Below, one piece after another: positions 1 through 11,667 of a stretch of DNA of 64,000 nt; within the stretch, counting starts at the first letter, position 1; each line of letters begins with the position of its first letter. A model generated the notes under the pieces. It was not told the origin of the DNA. It saw nothing but the letters and a program-made list of their open reading frames with translations, and ran no database searches. The translations under genes and the position numbers were made by a program. The DNA is from Salinicoccus sp. YB14-2 (GTDB lineage: Bacteria; Bacillota; Bacilli; Staphylococcales; Salinicoccaceae). Where the stretch lies: contig NZ_LFKO01000002.1 of NCBI RefSeq assembly GCF_001265075.1, forward strand, positions 846,592 through 910,591, written 5' to 3'.

Positions 1-48
1 ATTATTTTATCATAGTTCACAAGCATATCATTAGAAAGGAACAATTAT

Positions 49-657
49 ATGACTAAATACCGCTTTACTGATAAAGATTTCGACACTTTTAAAATTGACG
101 GGCTCGATGCACGCATGGAAGCCATTAAAGAAGGCCCCCGCGTCAAGCTGTATAATCTCGGCGACCATTTTTCCGGATTTCTGACAGACTTGACCGGAGA
201 CGAACAGTTTTCACATGTTGCGATGCATGCCCGACGAAAAGTGAACCCGCCTGATGATACATGGGTTGCATTTTCTACAAATAAAAGAGGCTATAAAATG
301 ATGCCCCACTTTCAGATCGGCTTATGGGGCGATCACGCCTTCTGCATGTATGGCGTGATATATGAGTCACCCGATAAGAAGAATGTTGCTGAGAAGTGGC
401 TGGATGACCTGGAACTGTTCCGGGAAATTCCGCAGGAGTATTCGATTTCCCTGGACCACATGAAACCGTCCAAACCGGAATTATCCGGATTGTCCGATGA
501 AGATTTGGAGGCAGGACTGATCAGGTTGCGTGACGTGAAAAAAGGTGAATTCCTTGTTGGGAAAGTTTACCGTCCGGGCGACGCGGAACTGAAGAGCGAC
601 GAAGCATTCATCAAAGATTTAGAAAAAGTGATGACAGAACTTATTAAATTTTACTGA
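49..657 (+). CDS. DUF1054 / UPF0637 family protein (YktB-like)
   Basis: A 202-residue soluble protein with no signal peptide or membrane segment. Its overall pattern (N-terminal YRFTDKDFDTF, central FQIGLWGDHAFCMYGVIYE, C-terminal GEFLVGKVY) matches the UPF0637/DUF1054 family of Firmicutes, typified by B. subtilis YktB, whose function is unknown. The start is set by a GAAAGGA-type ribosome binding site shortly before the ATG. The stop codon overlaps the next start by one base (TGATG), so the NERD gene behind it is probably translationally coupled. The UPF0223 gene (a YktA homologue) lies about 15 kb away here; in B. subtilis yktA and yktB are close neighbours. Confidence 0.9.
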   Translation: MTKYRFTDKDFDTFKIDGLDARMEAIKEGPRVKLYNLGDHFSGFLTDLTGDEQFSHVAMHARRKVNPPDDTWVAFSTNKRGYKMMPHFQIGLWGDHAFCMYGVIYESPDKKNVAEKWLDDLELFREIPQEYSISLDHMKPSKPELSGLSDEDLEAGLIRLRDVKKGEFLVGKVYRPGDAELKSDEAFIKDLEKVMTELIKFY

Positions 658-1556
658 TGAGAACGAAAAGTGTTAAGCTGCTGCAGCTTGAAATTTTGAA
701 CCAGCGCACCATGCTTTCTGATGAAGACAGGAAAAATTTGAATAAATATCAGATAGGCCACGTTGGCGAGCTGCAGTTTGATTCAGTAGTCGAGATGCTC
801 GCCTGTCCCGTCGTCCATTTGAAAGATTACAGATTTCAGCTGGATGGTTATGGCGCCCGCGATAAAAAGGTCGGAAACGAGCCGGCAGAAGTCCAGATAG
901 ACAACATCATCATCACAGATGATCAGCTCTATACATTTGAGATCAAGAATTATCAATATGACATGGAATACTACGCCGACGGACCGTGGCGCTTTGCCGG
1001 AGGCAAGGAAATCGTCAATCCCATGAACCAGGTCGACAGCCACCGAAACGTATTGACATCACTGATGAAAGATTTCAACATGCAGTTCAATCTGTCTGCC
1101 AACCTGGTGTTTATTCACCCAGAGCAGACAATCTACAATCTGCCGAACCACCCGAACATCTACACCCGCAGCAATCTTAATAAACGTCTGAAGTATCTTT
1201 CGAAGCCGAACCGTTACGATTACAGCCGCTTCGTCGAGATGCTCGACACGAGACGCATATTCAAGTCTGCCTATCACAGCGATGCCAATGTCACCTTCGA
1301 AGAGCTTGCCGGCGGGGTATTCTGTGCCGATTGCGCCAACAGCAGACTGCGCCGCATGCACCGGGATAAGTTTGTCTGTGATGAGTGCGGTGAGTTTTCT
1401 ACACAAGTTGATATTCTGAAGCAACTGGTAAAGGAACTTCAAACTCTCAATTCATCATGGCAATTATCATCAAATAAGATTGCAAAATACAGCGGTAACA
1501 CTTTCAGCAGTGCGACTGTTCGACGATATAGACATAAAAACTTAATTGAATACTGA
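657..1556 (+). CDS. NERD-domain protein with C-terminal zinc ribbon (paralogue 1)
   Basis: A 299-residue protein. Residues about 33-150 form a nuclease-related (NERD) domain: Glu38 in GHVGELQF, the VQID motif (79-82) and FEIKN (94-98) correspond to the PD-(D/E)xK-like acidic and lysine positions of the family. A four-cysteine zinc ribbon follows (C223, C226, C241, C244), then a basic C-terminal segment that could be a small helix-turn-helix. NERD proteins are suspected nucleases or DNA-processing factors; no substrate is known. There is no independent ribosome binding site, and the ATG overlaps the upstream stop, so coupling is likely. A paralogue with the same order of parts lies at 48646-49620; both begin MRTK, and both have a hairpin array at the 3' side. 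Confidence 0.85.
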   Translation: MRTKSVKLLQLEILNQRTMLSDEDRKNLNKYQIGHVGELQFDSVVEMLACPVVHLKDYRFQLDGYGARDKKVGNEPAEVQIDNIIITDDQLYTFEIKNYQYDMEYYADGPWRFAGGKEIVNPMNQVDSHRNVLTSLMKDFNMQFNLSANLVFIHPEQTIYNLPNHPNIYTRSNLNKRLKYLSKPNRYDYSRFVEMLDTRRIFKSAYHSDANVTFEELAGGVFCADCANSRLRRMHRDKFVCDECGEFSTQVDILKQLVKELQTLNSSWQLSSNKIAKYSGNTFSSATVRRYRHKNLIEY

Positions 1557-1598
1557 AATAGAGAAATACCTGTTCCTTCGTCATGATTTTTACCGACG

Positions 1599-1874
1599 AG
1601 TGAGCAGGTTTCTCTTCGCGCTGCTCACTCAGCATCACTTCCCGACATCAAGTGAGCAGGTTTCTCTTCGCGCTGCTCACTCAGCATCACTTCCCGACAT
1701 CAAGTGAGCAGGTTTCTCTCTGCGCTGCTCACTTAGCGCCGTTTTCCGACTCAGGTGAGCAGGTTTCTTCCCGCGCTGCTCACTTAGCATCATTTTTCGA
1801 CTCAGGTGAGCAGATTTCTTCCCGCGCTGCTCACTTAGCGTCATTTTTCGGCACAGGTGAGCAGGTTTCTTCAT
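1599..1874. repeat. Family A hairpin array, 51-52 bp period (array A1)
   Basis: GTGAGCAG occurs at 1600, 1652, 1704, 1755, 1806 and 1857. The first five copies are each followed, after exactly 13 nt, by CTGCTCAC (1621, 1673, 1725, 1776, 1827). That gives five complete 8-9 bp inverted repeats and one terminal half-unit. Loops and 22-23 nt spacers are similar between units but not identical. The array fills the convergent gap between the NERD gene and ilvA. It stays open in some reading frames because 51 is divisible by three, but there is no ribosome binding site, so I treat it as non-coding. Same family as 25156-25297 and 53724-53813. Confidence 0.95.
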
Positions 1875-1892
1875 AATAAATATAAACACCTC

Positions 1893-1922
1893 AAAAAGCG
1901 CGCCCGGACCAACCGGGCACGC
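1893..1922 (-). terminator. Intrinsic terminator of the ilv-leu operon
   Basis: Read on the minus strand, a 10-bp GC-rich stem (GCGTGCCCGG paired with CCGGGCGCGC, one G-U) with a TT-centred small loop is followed by TTTTT. It lies just past the ilvA stop and ends the long minus-strand operon. Confidence 0.85.
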
Positions 1923-1942
1923 CTATTAATACTCTATGACTT

Positions 1943-3015
1943 TCATCTTAAGACTGCTGATTTTTCCCGCTCTTTTTCGCCGCCCTTCACTCTGGAACCT
2001 GAACGTGCATCGTAGGCTTTTTCAGCCAAACCCGCTTCTTTTCGAAGTTCTGCTGCAAGGCTCTGGATGTCGGGCATTTTAGAGATATCGATGTTGCCGC
2101 CGCTGACGACCACTCCGGTTTTTTCGGAGTCGATTGTATCATGGTGGCTGAGCAGGCATGCAAGTGCTGCTGCACCTGCCCCTTCAACTAATGTCTTGCT
2201 TCTTTCTAAAAGGTAGATCATCGCATCAGCGATTTCTGGTTCCGATACGCAAATTACATCGTCTACATACTTATTGATTATAGGCAATGTCAACTGACCT
2301 GGTTCTTTGACTGCAATTCCTTCTGCGACCGTTGATACATTTTGTAGTCGTTCAACCACTCCTTGGTGATAAGCGTTAAACATTGATGGTGCTCTGTCAG
2401 TCTGCACACCAATCACGCGGATGTCAGGATTTATGCTTTTCGCAGCGACGGCAATTCCGCTGATCAAGCCTCCTCCACCAATAGGGACAATCAATGTATC
2501 AAGTTCTGGTTGTTGTGACAACATTTCAACTGCAATCGTTCCCTGACCTGCCATAATATCGTAGTCATCAAACGGGTGTATATAAGTTGCACCTGTTTCC
2601 TGCTGGTATTCGAGTGATGCTTCATAAGCTTCCTGAAAGCTCTCTCCCACCAGAATCACTTCCGCGCCGTAGCCCCGTGTCGCTTCAACCTTATTCGTCG
2701 GTGTTGCCTCCGACATGAAGATTGTCGCCTGTGCACCGAGCTGTGCCGCAGCAAGTGCCACGCCCTGGGCGTGATTGCCGGCAGATGCGGTCAACACTCC
2801 TTTTGATAACTCTTCAGCAGATAATTTCATCAACTTGTAGCTTGCGCCTCTGAATTTGAACGCGCCCGTCTTCTGTTGATTCTCCATCTTCAAATAAACT
2901 TCTCTGTTTGTACGTAAGTTCGTAGTATTCGATGTGACTAAAGGCGTATTGTGGATTTTCTGTCCGAGTACCTCCCAGGCATTCTGGACTAATCCACTGG
3001 TTAAGAAATCCCCAT
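1943..3015 (-). CDS. ilvA: Threonine dehydratase, 5' end frameshifted or without start codon
   Basis: PLP-dependent threonine deaminase (threonine to 2-oxobutanoate), first step of isoleucine synthesis. The catalytic domain is intact: the PLP lysine in KTGAFKFRGA, the SAGNHAQGVA loop, glycine-rich PIGGGGLISG and VSGGNID near the end. There is no C-terminal ACT-type domain, as in short TdcB-like enzymes, and a charged tail is present. The catalytic frame is open upstream from 2893 to about 3028 and gives plausible family sequence (QNAWEVLGQKIHNTPLV, then REVYLKMENQ), but that stretch has no ATG, GTG or TTG before the mid-domain TTG at 2893. A good ribosome binding site (GAGGAG, 3025-3030) serves ATG 3013-3015, which is one base out of frame. 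A -1 shift on the G4 run at 3010-3013 would give MGDFLTSGLVQNAWEV. Either the start is frameshifted by mutation or error, or expression needs slippage. Confidence 0.75.
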
Positions 3016-3594
3016 GCGACCACTCTCCTCATATTGATTAATTTTATCTTCCAACTGCAATGTTAATGATATGTCATCCCAGCCATTGATAAGTTTTTCC
3101 TTATGGTATGACGGAATGTCAAATTTATATACTTCGCTGTCGTCAGTCACTGTTTGTTCCACCAGATCAACTGACAGCTGGAAGTCTCCATTTTGTGCTT
3201 TGTCCTGCCATTCATCCACTTTGTCCTTATCCGCTTCAATGACAATAATACCGTTTTTAAAAGCATTACTGTAGAAAATATCTGCGAAGCTCGGTGCGAT
3301 GATCACTTTGAAGCCGAAGTCCAGCAACGACCACGGTGCGTGTTCCCTGGATGAGCCGCAGCCGAAGTTTTCTCCTGCCACCATCACTGATGCACCTTCA
3401 TATTTCTCATTGTCAAGATCAAAGTCATGTCTCAGGTTGCCTTCATCATCGAAGCGCCAGTTATAAAATAAAAACTCCCCGAAACCTGTTCTTTCGATAC
3501 GCTTTAAAAATTGCTTTGGAATGATTTGGTCGGTATCCACATTATCTCTGTTCAGAGGATATACCTTACCTGTATGTTTCTCTACTGCTTCCAT
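3001..3594 (-). CDS. leuD: 3-isopropylmalate dehydratase small subunit
   Basis: 197 residues. Pairs with LeuC to isomerise 2- to 3-isopropylmalate in leucine synthesis. Typical LeuD features are visible: NVDTDQIIPKQFLKR near the N-terminus, the GENFGCGSSREHAPW substrate-binding loop, and GWDDISLTLQ near the end. The last six residues (GRMGIS) look like an appendix to the usual C-terminus and are encoded over the ribosome binding site and putative ATG of ilvA. Follows leuC by 14 nt with its own AGGAGG-like site. Confidence 0.97.
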   Translation of the reverse strand: MEAVEKHTGKVYPLNRDNVDTDQIIPKQFLKRIERTGFGEFLFYNWRFDDEGNLRHDFDLDNEKYEGASVMVAGENFGCGSSREHAPWSLLDFGFKVIIAPSFADIFYSNAFKNGIIVIEADKDKVDEWQDKAQNGDFQLSVDLVEQTVTDDSEVYKFDIPSYHKEKLINGWDDISLTLQLEDKINQYEESGRMGIS

Positions 3595-3608
3595 GTAATA
3601 TCCTCCTC

Positions 3609-5024
3609 TTAAGAAATTTTCTCTTCCGACGTGTAGCTGCGGACATCGACGAAACGCCCTTCGATTGCAGCCGCTGCAGCCATTTCAGGGCTGACCAGAT
3701 GTGTTCTTGCACCGTTGCCCTGGCGGCCTTCAAAATTACGGTTTGATGTTGATGCACAGCGGCCGCCTGCCGGTATGATGTCATCATTCATCCCGAGACA
3801 TGCACTGCATCCTGCGTCGCGCCATTCAAAGCCTGCATCTTTGAAGATTTTATCAAGACCAAGTTCCTCCGCTTCCGACTTCACTAAAAACGAGCCGGGA
3901 ACGACAATCGCCTTGATGCCGTCCTTCACTTTTTTGCCTTTGATGATTTCAGCAGCACTCTTAAGATCCGGAACTCTCGAGTTCGTACAGGAACCGATGA
4001 ACACATGGTCGATCTCGATCGATGTGATCGGCTGGTTCTCCATCAGATCCATATAAGTCAGTGCACGTGTAATTTCATCTTTGTTGTCTACAGCATCAAC
4101 GGATGGTGTTGCGCCGCTGATTGGTACAACCATTCCCGGGTTCGTCCCCCATGAAACCTGAGGTTCGATTTCCGTTGCATCAATTTCAATGGTCTGATCA
4201 TAAGCTGCACCTTCATCCGTTGCATATGACAACCATTTGTCACTTAGTGCCTTGAACGCTTCTTCGTCCTTCGGAACGTAACGGCGTCCCGTCAGGAAGT
4301 CGACAGTTTTCTCATCCGGAGAAATCAGCCCTGCTCTTGCACCGCCTTCGATGGACATGTTACATACCGTCATACGGCCTTCCATCGACAGGCTGCGGAC
4401 CGCTTCACCCGTATACTCAACAACGTAGCCTGCACCGAACTTGACGCCGAACTTTGCGATGATTGCAAGAATCAGGTCTTTAGCGGTAACGCCTGCACCT
4501 AAAGGTCCATTCACTTTGACATTCATCGTTTTCGGACGGTCACCGTATAAAGTCTGAGTCGCAAGAACGTGCTCGACTTCACTAGTACCGATACCGAATG
4601 CCAGTGCACCGAACGCACCGTGCGTTGATGTATGACTATCTCCGCAGACGATCGTCTTGCCCGGTTGTGTCAGTCCAAGCTGCGGACCGATGATGTGCAC
4701 GATACCCTGGTCAGGATGGAACATATCTGCAAGCTCAACGCCGAAGTCTGCACAGTTTTTCTTCAGTGCATCCATCTGTTTCGCTGAAATTTCATCTTTT
4801 ACATTTTCACGATTTTTAGTCGGGACGTTGTGATCCATTGTTGCGAAAGTTAAGTCCGGCCGGCGAACTTTTCGTCCGGCAAGCCGCAACCCTTCAAATG
4901 CTTGAGGAGAAGTGACTTCGTGAACTAAATGTTGATCGATGTATATTAAATCCGGCTGTCCCTCATCTCTATGAACAACATGGTCTTCCCAGATTTTCTC
5001 AATAATAGTCTTTTTCTCAGCCAT
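3609..5024 (-). CDS. leuC: 3-isopropylmalate dehydratase large subunit
   Basis: 471 residues, the family length. Carries the [4Fe-4S] cluster of isopropylmalate isomerase: cysteines in FIGSCTNSR and in [11 protein letters not shown], and an N-terminal [19 protein letters not shown] typical of LeuC. The C-terminal half contains the NRNFEGRQG aconitase signature. Forms a heterodimer with LeuD. Located between leuB and leuD in the canonical order, 26 nt after leuB, with no terminator, so cotranscribed. Confidence 0.98.
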   Translation of the reverse strand: MAEKKTIIEKIWEDHVVHRDEGQPDLIYIDQHLVHEVTSPQAFEGLRLAGRKVRRPDLTFATMDHNVPTKNRENVKDEISAKQMDALKKNCADFGVELADMFHPDQGIVHIIGPQLGLTQPGKTIVCGDSHTSTHGAFGALAFGIGTSEVEHVLATQTLYGDRPKTMNVKVNGPLGAGVTAKDLILAIIAKFGVKFGAGYVVEYTGEAVRSLSMEGRMTVCNMSIEGGARAGLISPDEKTVDFLTGRRYVPKDEEAFKALSDKWLSYATDEGAAYDQTIEIDATEIEPQVSWGTNPGMVVPISGATPSVDAVDNKDEITRALTYMDLMENQPITSIEIDHVFIGSCTNSRVPDLKSAAEIIKGKKVKDGIKAIVVPGSFLVKSEAEELGLDKIFKDAGFEWRDAGCSACLGMNDDIIPAGGRCASTSNRNFEGRQGNGARTHLVSPEMAAAAAIEGRFVDVRSYTSEEKIS

Positions 5025-5050
5025 TCCTCATATCAACTCACTTATCCATT

Positions 5051-6118
5051 TTATTTAATATTGCTTAAAACAACTTCAACCATCTCTTCAGTTGAGACGG
5101 TCTTACCGCCTTCGATATTCAGATCCATCGTATGGTAACCCGATTTCAATGCGGCATCCACGCTGTTCTCGATCGCTTCCGATTCCTCGGACAGATGGAA
5201 TGTATATTTCAACATCATCGCAGCCGACAGAATCATCGCGAGCGGATTCACTTTATTTTCACCGGCAATGTCCGGTGCTGAACCATGCACCGGTTCATAT
5301 AAACCAAAACCGGTACTGTTTAGACTCGCCGATGGCAGCAGTCCGATCGATCCTGTAATGACCGACGCCTCGTCGCTCAAAATATCTCCGAAAAGATTTT
5401 CAGTGACAACGACGTCAAAATGGTTCGGATTCGTAATCAGTTTCATCGCTGTCGAATCTACAAGCGCATGCTCGACTTCAACGTCCGGATAGTCCGCGCT
5501 TTTTGCATCCACAATTTCACGCCACATGCGGCTGGATTCCAAAACGTTCGCCTTATCCACCGAAGTCAGCTTATTGCCCCGCAGTGTCGCAGCCTGAAAG
5601 CCGTAATCAACAATGCGTTCAATCTCTTCCCTCGTGTATTGGAGTGTGTCAACGACCGAATTGCCGCCGTCTCTCCGCTCACTCGGCTTTCCGAAATAAA
5701 GACCGCCGGTCAGTTCACGTACGAATAGAATATCCGTACCGCCGACGATCGCTTCCTTTAACGGGGAAGCCGGTATCAGCTTATCAAATACTTTTATCGG
5801 ACGGAGGTTCGAAAACAGCCCAAGTGCCTTACGGATCTTAAGCAGCCCCTGTTCAGGTCTTAAAGTCTTATCAACATTATCCCACGCCGGTCCGCCGACG
5901 GCACCAAGCAGAATGGCATCTGCATTTTTTGCCCGGCCAAGAGTTTCGTCATCGAGCGGCGTGCCGTTTGCATCATACGCGGCACCCCCGATCAGACCTT
6001 CTTCAAATGTGAATTCATGATTGTATTTTTCTGCGATCTTTTTTAAAACTTCTTTTGCACCGGCCATGACTTCCGGCCCGACGCCGTCGCCCGGAAGTGT
6101 AAATATGTGTTTTTTCAT
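5051..6118 (-). CDS. leuB: 3-isopropylmalate dehydrogenase
   Basis: 355 residues. NAD-dependent oxidative decarboxylation of 3-isopropylmalate to 2-oxoisocaproate. Shows LPGDGVGPEVM at the N-terminus, RELTGGLYFG, and the metal-binding ENLFGDILSDEAS motif with the following GSIGLLPSAS, then HGSAPDIAGENKVNP for NAD binding. Starts 19 nt behind leuA with a clear GGAG site. No irregularities. Confidence 0.98.
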   Translation of the reverse strand: MKKHIFTLPGDGVGPEVMAGAKEVLKKIAEKYNHEFTFEEGLIGGAAYDANGTPLDDETLGRAKNADAILLGAVGGPAWDNVDKTLRPEQGLLKIRKALGLFSNLRPIKVFDKLIPASPLKEAIVGGTDILFVRELTGGLYFGKPSERRDGGNSVVDTLQYTREEIERIVDYGFQAATLRGNKLTSVDKANVLESSRMWREIVDAKSADYPDVEVEHALVDSTAMKLITNPNHFDVVVTENLFGDILSDEASVITGSIGLLPSASLNSTGFGLYEPVHGSAPDIAGENKVNPLAMILSAAMMLKYTFHLSEESEAIENSVDAALKSGYHTMDLNIEGGKTVSTEEMVEVVLSNIK

Positions 6119-6137
6119 GTCTAAGGGCTCCTTTTCG

Positions 6138-7688
6138 TCAGCTGCTGATGGAAATCGATTTTTCCTGTGTATTTTTGATCAGATAACGGTTGACTGCGTT
6201 GACGTATGCGTTTGCCGATGCTTCGATGACGTCCTGTGCGGTGCCGCGGCCGTTCATGATCTGACCGTCGACTTTAAGCTGGACATGCGCTTCTGCGAGT
6301 GCATCTTTACCGCGGCCGACAGAATTCAGCTGGTAGTCGATAAGGTTCAATTCCATATCGATGAGACTCTTGATCGTACCGTACAGTGCATCGACACTGC
6401 CGTTGCCGACAGTCGTGTTTGAAATGGTTTCACCTGCAGGCGTTCTGAGTGATACTTCACTTTCCGTGCCGTTTTCCGGACCGTAATTCACCTGGAAGTT
6501 CTCCATCTTATACATAGGAATATCTGCGTCCTCGGTTTTTATTTCCATTAATATCGTATATATATCATCTTCTGTGACTTCTTTCTTCTGGTCGGTAAGC
6601 AGTTTGAATTTCTTGAATGCTGTTGTGATTTCGTCTTCTGACAGTTCAAGTTTGAACTCTGCCACTTTGTCTTTGAATGCATGGCGTCCGGAATGTTTTC
6701 CGAGGAATAAAGTGTTCTCGGATACGCCGACAAGTTCAGGAGTGATGATTTCATAAGTCTCGGCATTTTTAAGTACACCGTCCTGATGAATACCTGATTC
6801 GTGTGCGTAGGCGTTGCGTCCAATGACTGCTTTATTCGCCTGGATGTACATGCCTGACAGTTTGCTCACGATATCGCTGGTCCGTTTGATTTCTTTTAAG
6901 ACAAGTGATGTTTCGTACGGGTAGAAGTCCTTGCGGATTTCAAGTGCAACGGCAATTTCTTCAAGCGCCGCATTCCCTGCCCGTTCACCGATGCCGTTGA
7001 CGGCGCACTCGACTTGAGTCGCACCGTTTTCAACAGCAGCGATGGAGTTTGCAACTGCCATGCCGAGATCGTCATGGCAATGACACGAAAGATTGACTTT
7101 ATCGATGTTCGGGACATTTTCTGAGATTGTTTTGAACATCCGGCCGTATTCCTGAGGTGTTGTGAACCCTACAGTATCCGGTAAATTGATGACTGTCGCA
7201 CCCGCATCGATGACCTTTTCGATGAGTTTCGTCAGGAAATCGATATCCGAACGTGTCGCGTCTTCAGCTGAAAATTCAACTTCAGGGAACATCGTCTTGG
7301 CGTATGTCACCATCTCTACGGATTTTGTCAGCACTTCCTCTTCAGTCATCTTCAATTTATATTTCATATGAATCGGAGATGTTGCGAGGAAAATGTGAAT
7401 CCTCGGTTTTTCAGTGTTTTTCAATGCTTCATATGCACGGTCGATATCTTTCTGGTGCGTCCGTGCAAGTGCTGTCACTGAAGAGTTTTTAACAGTGTCC
7501 GCAATGAGCTTAACCGCTTCGAAATCCCCATCGGATGCTGCAGGGAAACCTGCCTCTATAATATCTACACCTAAGCGTTCAAGCTGCTTAGCGATTTCCA
7601 GTTTCTCACTTTTATTTAGATTGACTCCCGGTGACTGCTCACCGTCTCTAAGTGTAGTATCAAAAATTTGAATATCAGCCATTGCCAA
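6138..7688 (-). CDS. leuA: 2-isopropylmalate synthase
   Basis: 516 residues. Condenses acetyl-CoA with 2-oxoisovalerate, the committed step of leucine synthesis. An N-terminal TIM-barrel carries [13 protein letters not shown], the metal-binding [16 protein letters not shown] motif and [14 protein letters not shown]. The C-terminal regulatory (LeuA dimer) domain begins near residue 390 and probably binds leucine for feedback inhibition. Follows ilvC by 11 nt. Confidence 0.98.
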   Translation of the reverse strand: MAMADIQIFDTTLRDGEQSPGVNLNKSEKLEIAKQLERLGVDIIEAGFPAASDGDFEAVKLIADTVKNSSVTALARTHQKDIDRAYEALKNTEKPRIHIFLATSPIHMKYKLKMTEEEVLTKSVEMVTYAKTMFPEVEFSAEDATRSDIDFLTKLIEKVIDAGATVINLPDTVGFTTPQEYGRMFKTISENVPNIDKVNLSCHCHDDLGMAVANSIAAVENGATQVECAVNGIGERAGNAALEEIAVALEIRKDFYPYETSLVLKEIKRTSDIVSKLSGMYIQANKAVIGRNAYAHESGIHQDGVLKNAETYEIITPELVGVSENTLFLGKHSGRHAFKDKVAEFKLELSEDEITTAFKKFKLLTDQKKEVTEDDIYTILMEIKTEDADIPMYKMENFQVNYGPENGTESEVSLRTPAGETISNTTVGNGSVDALYGTIKSLIDMELNLIDYQLNSVGRGKDALAEAHVQLKVDGQIMNGRGTAQDVIEASANAYVNAVNRYLIKNTQEKSISISS

Positions 7689-7699
7689 TCATCCTTTCA

Positions 7700-9238
<1,539 letters not shown>

Positions 9239-9251
<13 letters not shown>

Positions 9252-10984
9252 GGTTTCACCCCTATCATTTCGTGATTTCCTTTACCTGGTGCAACCATTG
9301 GAAATACAAGATCTAATTTGACGATTCTTGCATCAATCAGTGCCGGACCGTCATGTTCAAATGCACTTTTCAATGTTTCTCTTACTTTATTTTCAGATTT
9401 CACCTGGAAAGCTTCAGCGCCGAATGCTTCTGCAAGTTTTACGAAGTCCGGGTTCTGATCCAGAAGCGATTCTGAATAACGCTCTTCATAAAACTCTTCC
9501 TGCCACTGTCTAACCATGCCAAGTGCTTCGTTGTTCACGATGACCACTTTTACCGACAGATTGTAATGCTTCAGTGTCTGCATCTCCTGCATCGTCATCT
9601 GGAATCCGCCGTCTCCGACGATCGCAACGACAGTGGCATCTCTGTCTCCAAGCTGGGCGCCTAGTGCCGCCGGCAGGCCGAAGCCCATCGTGCCAAGGCC
9701 GCCGCTCGTTACGAAACGGTTTGGCTGGTCAAGCTTGTAGAACTGTGCTGTCCACATCTGATGCTGCCCCACGTCTGTTGTAACAATCGCTTCGCCGTTG
9801 GTTTCTTCATATATCTGTTCGATCAGCCACTGTGGTGAAATCAGATCGTCACTCCGTTCATACCAGAACGATGAGTCTGCTTTGTTCTCCATGACTGCCT
9901 GATACCATTCGCTGTGGTCATCACATTCAACCGGTGAATTCAACATGCGTTTCAACGCTTCTTTCGCATCACCCACAACCGGGATGTGTGTTTCAATGTT
10001 CTTGCCGATTTCAGCCGGGTCGATATCGATGTGCGCGACTTTTGCTTCAGGTGCAAAGTGTTTGATTGCCCCTGTCAGCCTGTCGTCAAAACGTGCGCCG
10101 ATGTTGATCAGGAAATCCGATTCGTAGATTGCCATGTTCGCTGCATATGAACCGTGCATGCCTGCCATGCCGAGCGACTGTTCATGGGTGCCCGGGAAAG
10201 TCCCTAGACCCAGAAGTGTTGTCGTTACCGGCACCTTATGCTTTTCAGCAAACTCTTTCAATTCTTCACTGCCCTGTGCGAACTGTACGCCCGCTCCGGC
10301 TAGGATTACTGGTTTTTTTGCTGTTTTCAATGCATTCATTACGCGTTTTATCTGCAATGGATTCGGATTGACTGTCGGTTGATAGCCCGGAAGATGGAAA
10401 TCTGTATCGAATGTTTCAGTGACAACTTCCTGTGCAATGTTCTTCGGTATATCAACGACTACCGGACCTGGTCTGCCTGTCGTTGCGATGTGAAATGCTT
10501 CTCTTACTATTCTTGGTAAATCTTTAATATCTGATACCTGGTAGTTATATTTCGTAATAGGAGTCGTCAGCCCTATTACATCCGCTTCCTGGAATGCGTC
10601 TGTGCCGATGACTGCTGATGACACCTGACCGGTGAAACATACAACCGGCAGCGAGTCCATCATTGCATCCGTAATACCGGTGATTAAGTTTGTTGCACCT
10701 GGACCGCTTGTTGCAATGACAACGCCGGCTTTGCCGGTTGTTCTTGCATATCCTTCGGCTGCATGTATCAAACCTTGTTCGTGTCTGCATAAAATATGAT
10801 TGAATGATGCATCGCTCTTATGGAGTGCATCATAAATCGGTAACACAGCACCTCCAGGATAGCCAAAAACTGTATCAACATCTTGATTAACTAATGCTTC
10901 AATTAAGACATCCGCACCCGTTATAAAATCATCTTCAATTCTACTGTTCAACTGCGCTTCTTTTATTGCTAGTTCTGTCTTCAT
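9239..10984 (-). CDS. ilvB: Acetolactate synthase large (catalytic) subunit
   Basis: 581 residues. Thiamine-diphosphate enzyme forming acetolactate and acetohydroxybutyrate. Visible motifs: [14 protein letters not shown] with the catalytic glutamate in [22 protein letters not shown], and the TPP-binding [11 protein letters not shown]...VVIVNN segment near residues 450-485. First gene of the T-box-controlled operon; its ATG has an AGGAGG site at 10990-10997 (minus strand). Confidence 0.98.
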
Positions 10985-11019
10985 TGAAAAACCTCCTCAT
11001 TCAATCACATATTATTTTA

Positions 11020-11345
11020 ATAAAAAAACTCTTTTCTCACACTGCTACAAAGTAACAATGGGGAGAAAAGAGTTCATTTGCTCACGGTACCACCCAAGTT
11101 TGTCACTGCCTCACGGCAGCAACCTTATGGACTACATGTGTAAGAAGAGGTAAATGTTAATAAGGAGTTAATTTATGGCGGTCATTCCATTTAATTTATG
11201 ACTTACTCCATGTAGTCCGTTTACTTAACGAGTGGCGAACACCCGGCTGTGCCTAGTAAGTGAGATACCTTTCAGCACAACGCTCAGGGATGAGCATAAA
11301 GTTAACATTGATCTGGGTTTTCAGCCATGCCCCATTCTCTTTAAA
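11020..11345 (-). promoter_or_regulatory. T-box leader of the ilvB-ilvA operon (probably leucine-specific)
   Basis: On the minus strand, TTGGGTGGTACCGTG (about 11083-11097) is the conserved T-box antiterminator core that pairs with uncharged tRNA ends. It is followed by a terminator and preceded by a Stem I region beginning near 11340 (AGAGAATGGGG). In the presumed specifier bulge, GCTCATCCCTGAGC contains CTC followed by A, which suggests a Leu (CUC) codon; an overlapping ATC (Ile) cannot be ruled out by eye. Leucine starvation would favour readthrough into ilvB. Confidence 0.9.
11022..11074 (-). terminator. T-box attenuator terminator
   Basis: Minus-strand stem GAACTCTTTTCTCCCC...GTGAGAAAAGAGTT followed by a T run, directly downstream of the T-box core. 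Its 5' arm competes with the antiterminator. Confidence 0.88.
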
Positions 11346-11441
11346 TCAATAGTCGTAACTTTAAATTCCCTTCAAAGCTTTTTTCGAAGAATATTCAGTT
11401 CTGAATTAGTCTGATATTTCTGTAATATGATGTTGAGAGTT

Positions 11442-11470
11442 ATATTACAGCGTTTCGGCGTAGAAATCAA
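11442..11470 (-). promoter_or_regulatory. Sigma-A promoter of the ilvB operon
   Basis: TTGATT (-35, 11465-11470) and TAATAT (-10, 11442-11447) on the minus strand with 17 nt between them. Predicted start near 11435, giving a leader of about 450 nt that contains the whole T-box. Confidence 0.75.
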
Positions 11471-11514
11471 CTCTTTTTATCAAATATTTTTAAATTGTCT
11501 AAATTTTTAGTTAT

Positions 11515-11528
11515 TGAAAACGATTACA
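11515..11528. promoter_or_regulatory. cre-like CcpA site upstream of the ilvB promoter
   Basis: TGAAAACGATTACA matches the catabolite-responsive element pattern (WTGNAANCGNWNNCW). It lies about 45 bp upstream of the -35 box, a position compatible with activation; CcpA is known to activate ilv-leu in B. subtilis from an upstream cre. The site is overlapped by an inverted repeat CAATGC-N9-GCATTG (11527-11547). Confidence 0.5.
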
Positions 11529-11622
11529 ATGCTTTCATAATGCATTGTTCGGTTTTTTGAACTTTTTTTAATTTTTTTCGTATTATACAGTATTTCTTAG
11601 TTCCAATTACGAATATAGACAT

Positions 11623-11662
11623 AAAAAATCCCGAACGATTCAATTATCGTCCGGGTTTTTAT
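11623..11662 (-). terminator. Intrinsic terminator of ilvD
   Basis: Minus-strand stem CCCGGACGAT...ATCGTTCGGG with a T run, just after the ilvD stop. It separates the BASS-ilvD unit from the T-box operon, so ilvD is not under T-box control. Confidence 0.85.
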
Positions 11663-11667
11663 TTTTA

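Noticed and set aside
1599-1874. CRISPR array
   Set aside because: Units are regularly spaced, but the spacers are near-copies of each other, the conserved parts are short inverted arms, and there are no cas genes. The same holds for the other arrays.
2814-3032. A 72-codon gene at the leuD-ilvA junction
   Set aside because: The frame has no resemblance to a protein and overlaps the reading frames of leuD and ilvA.
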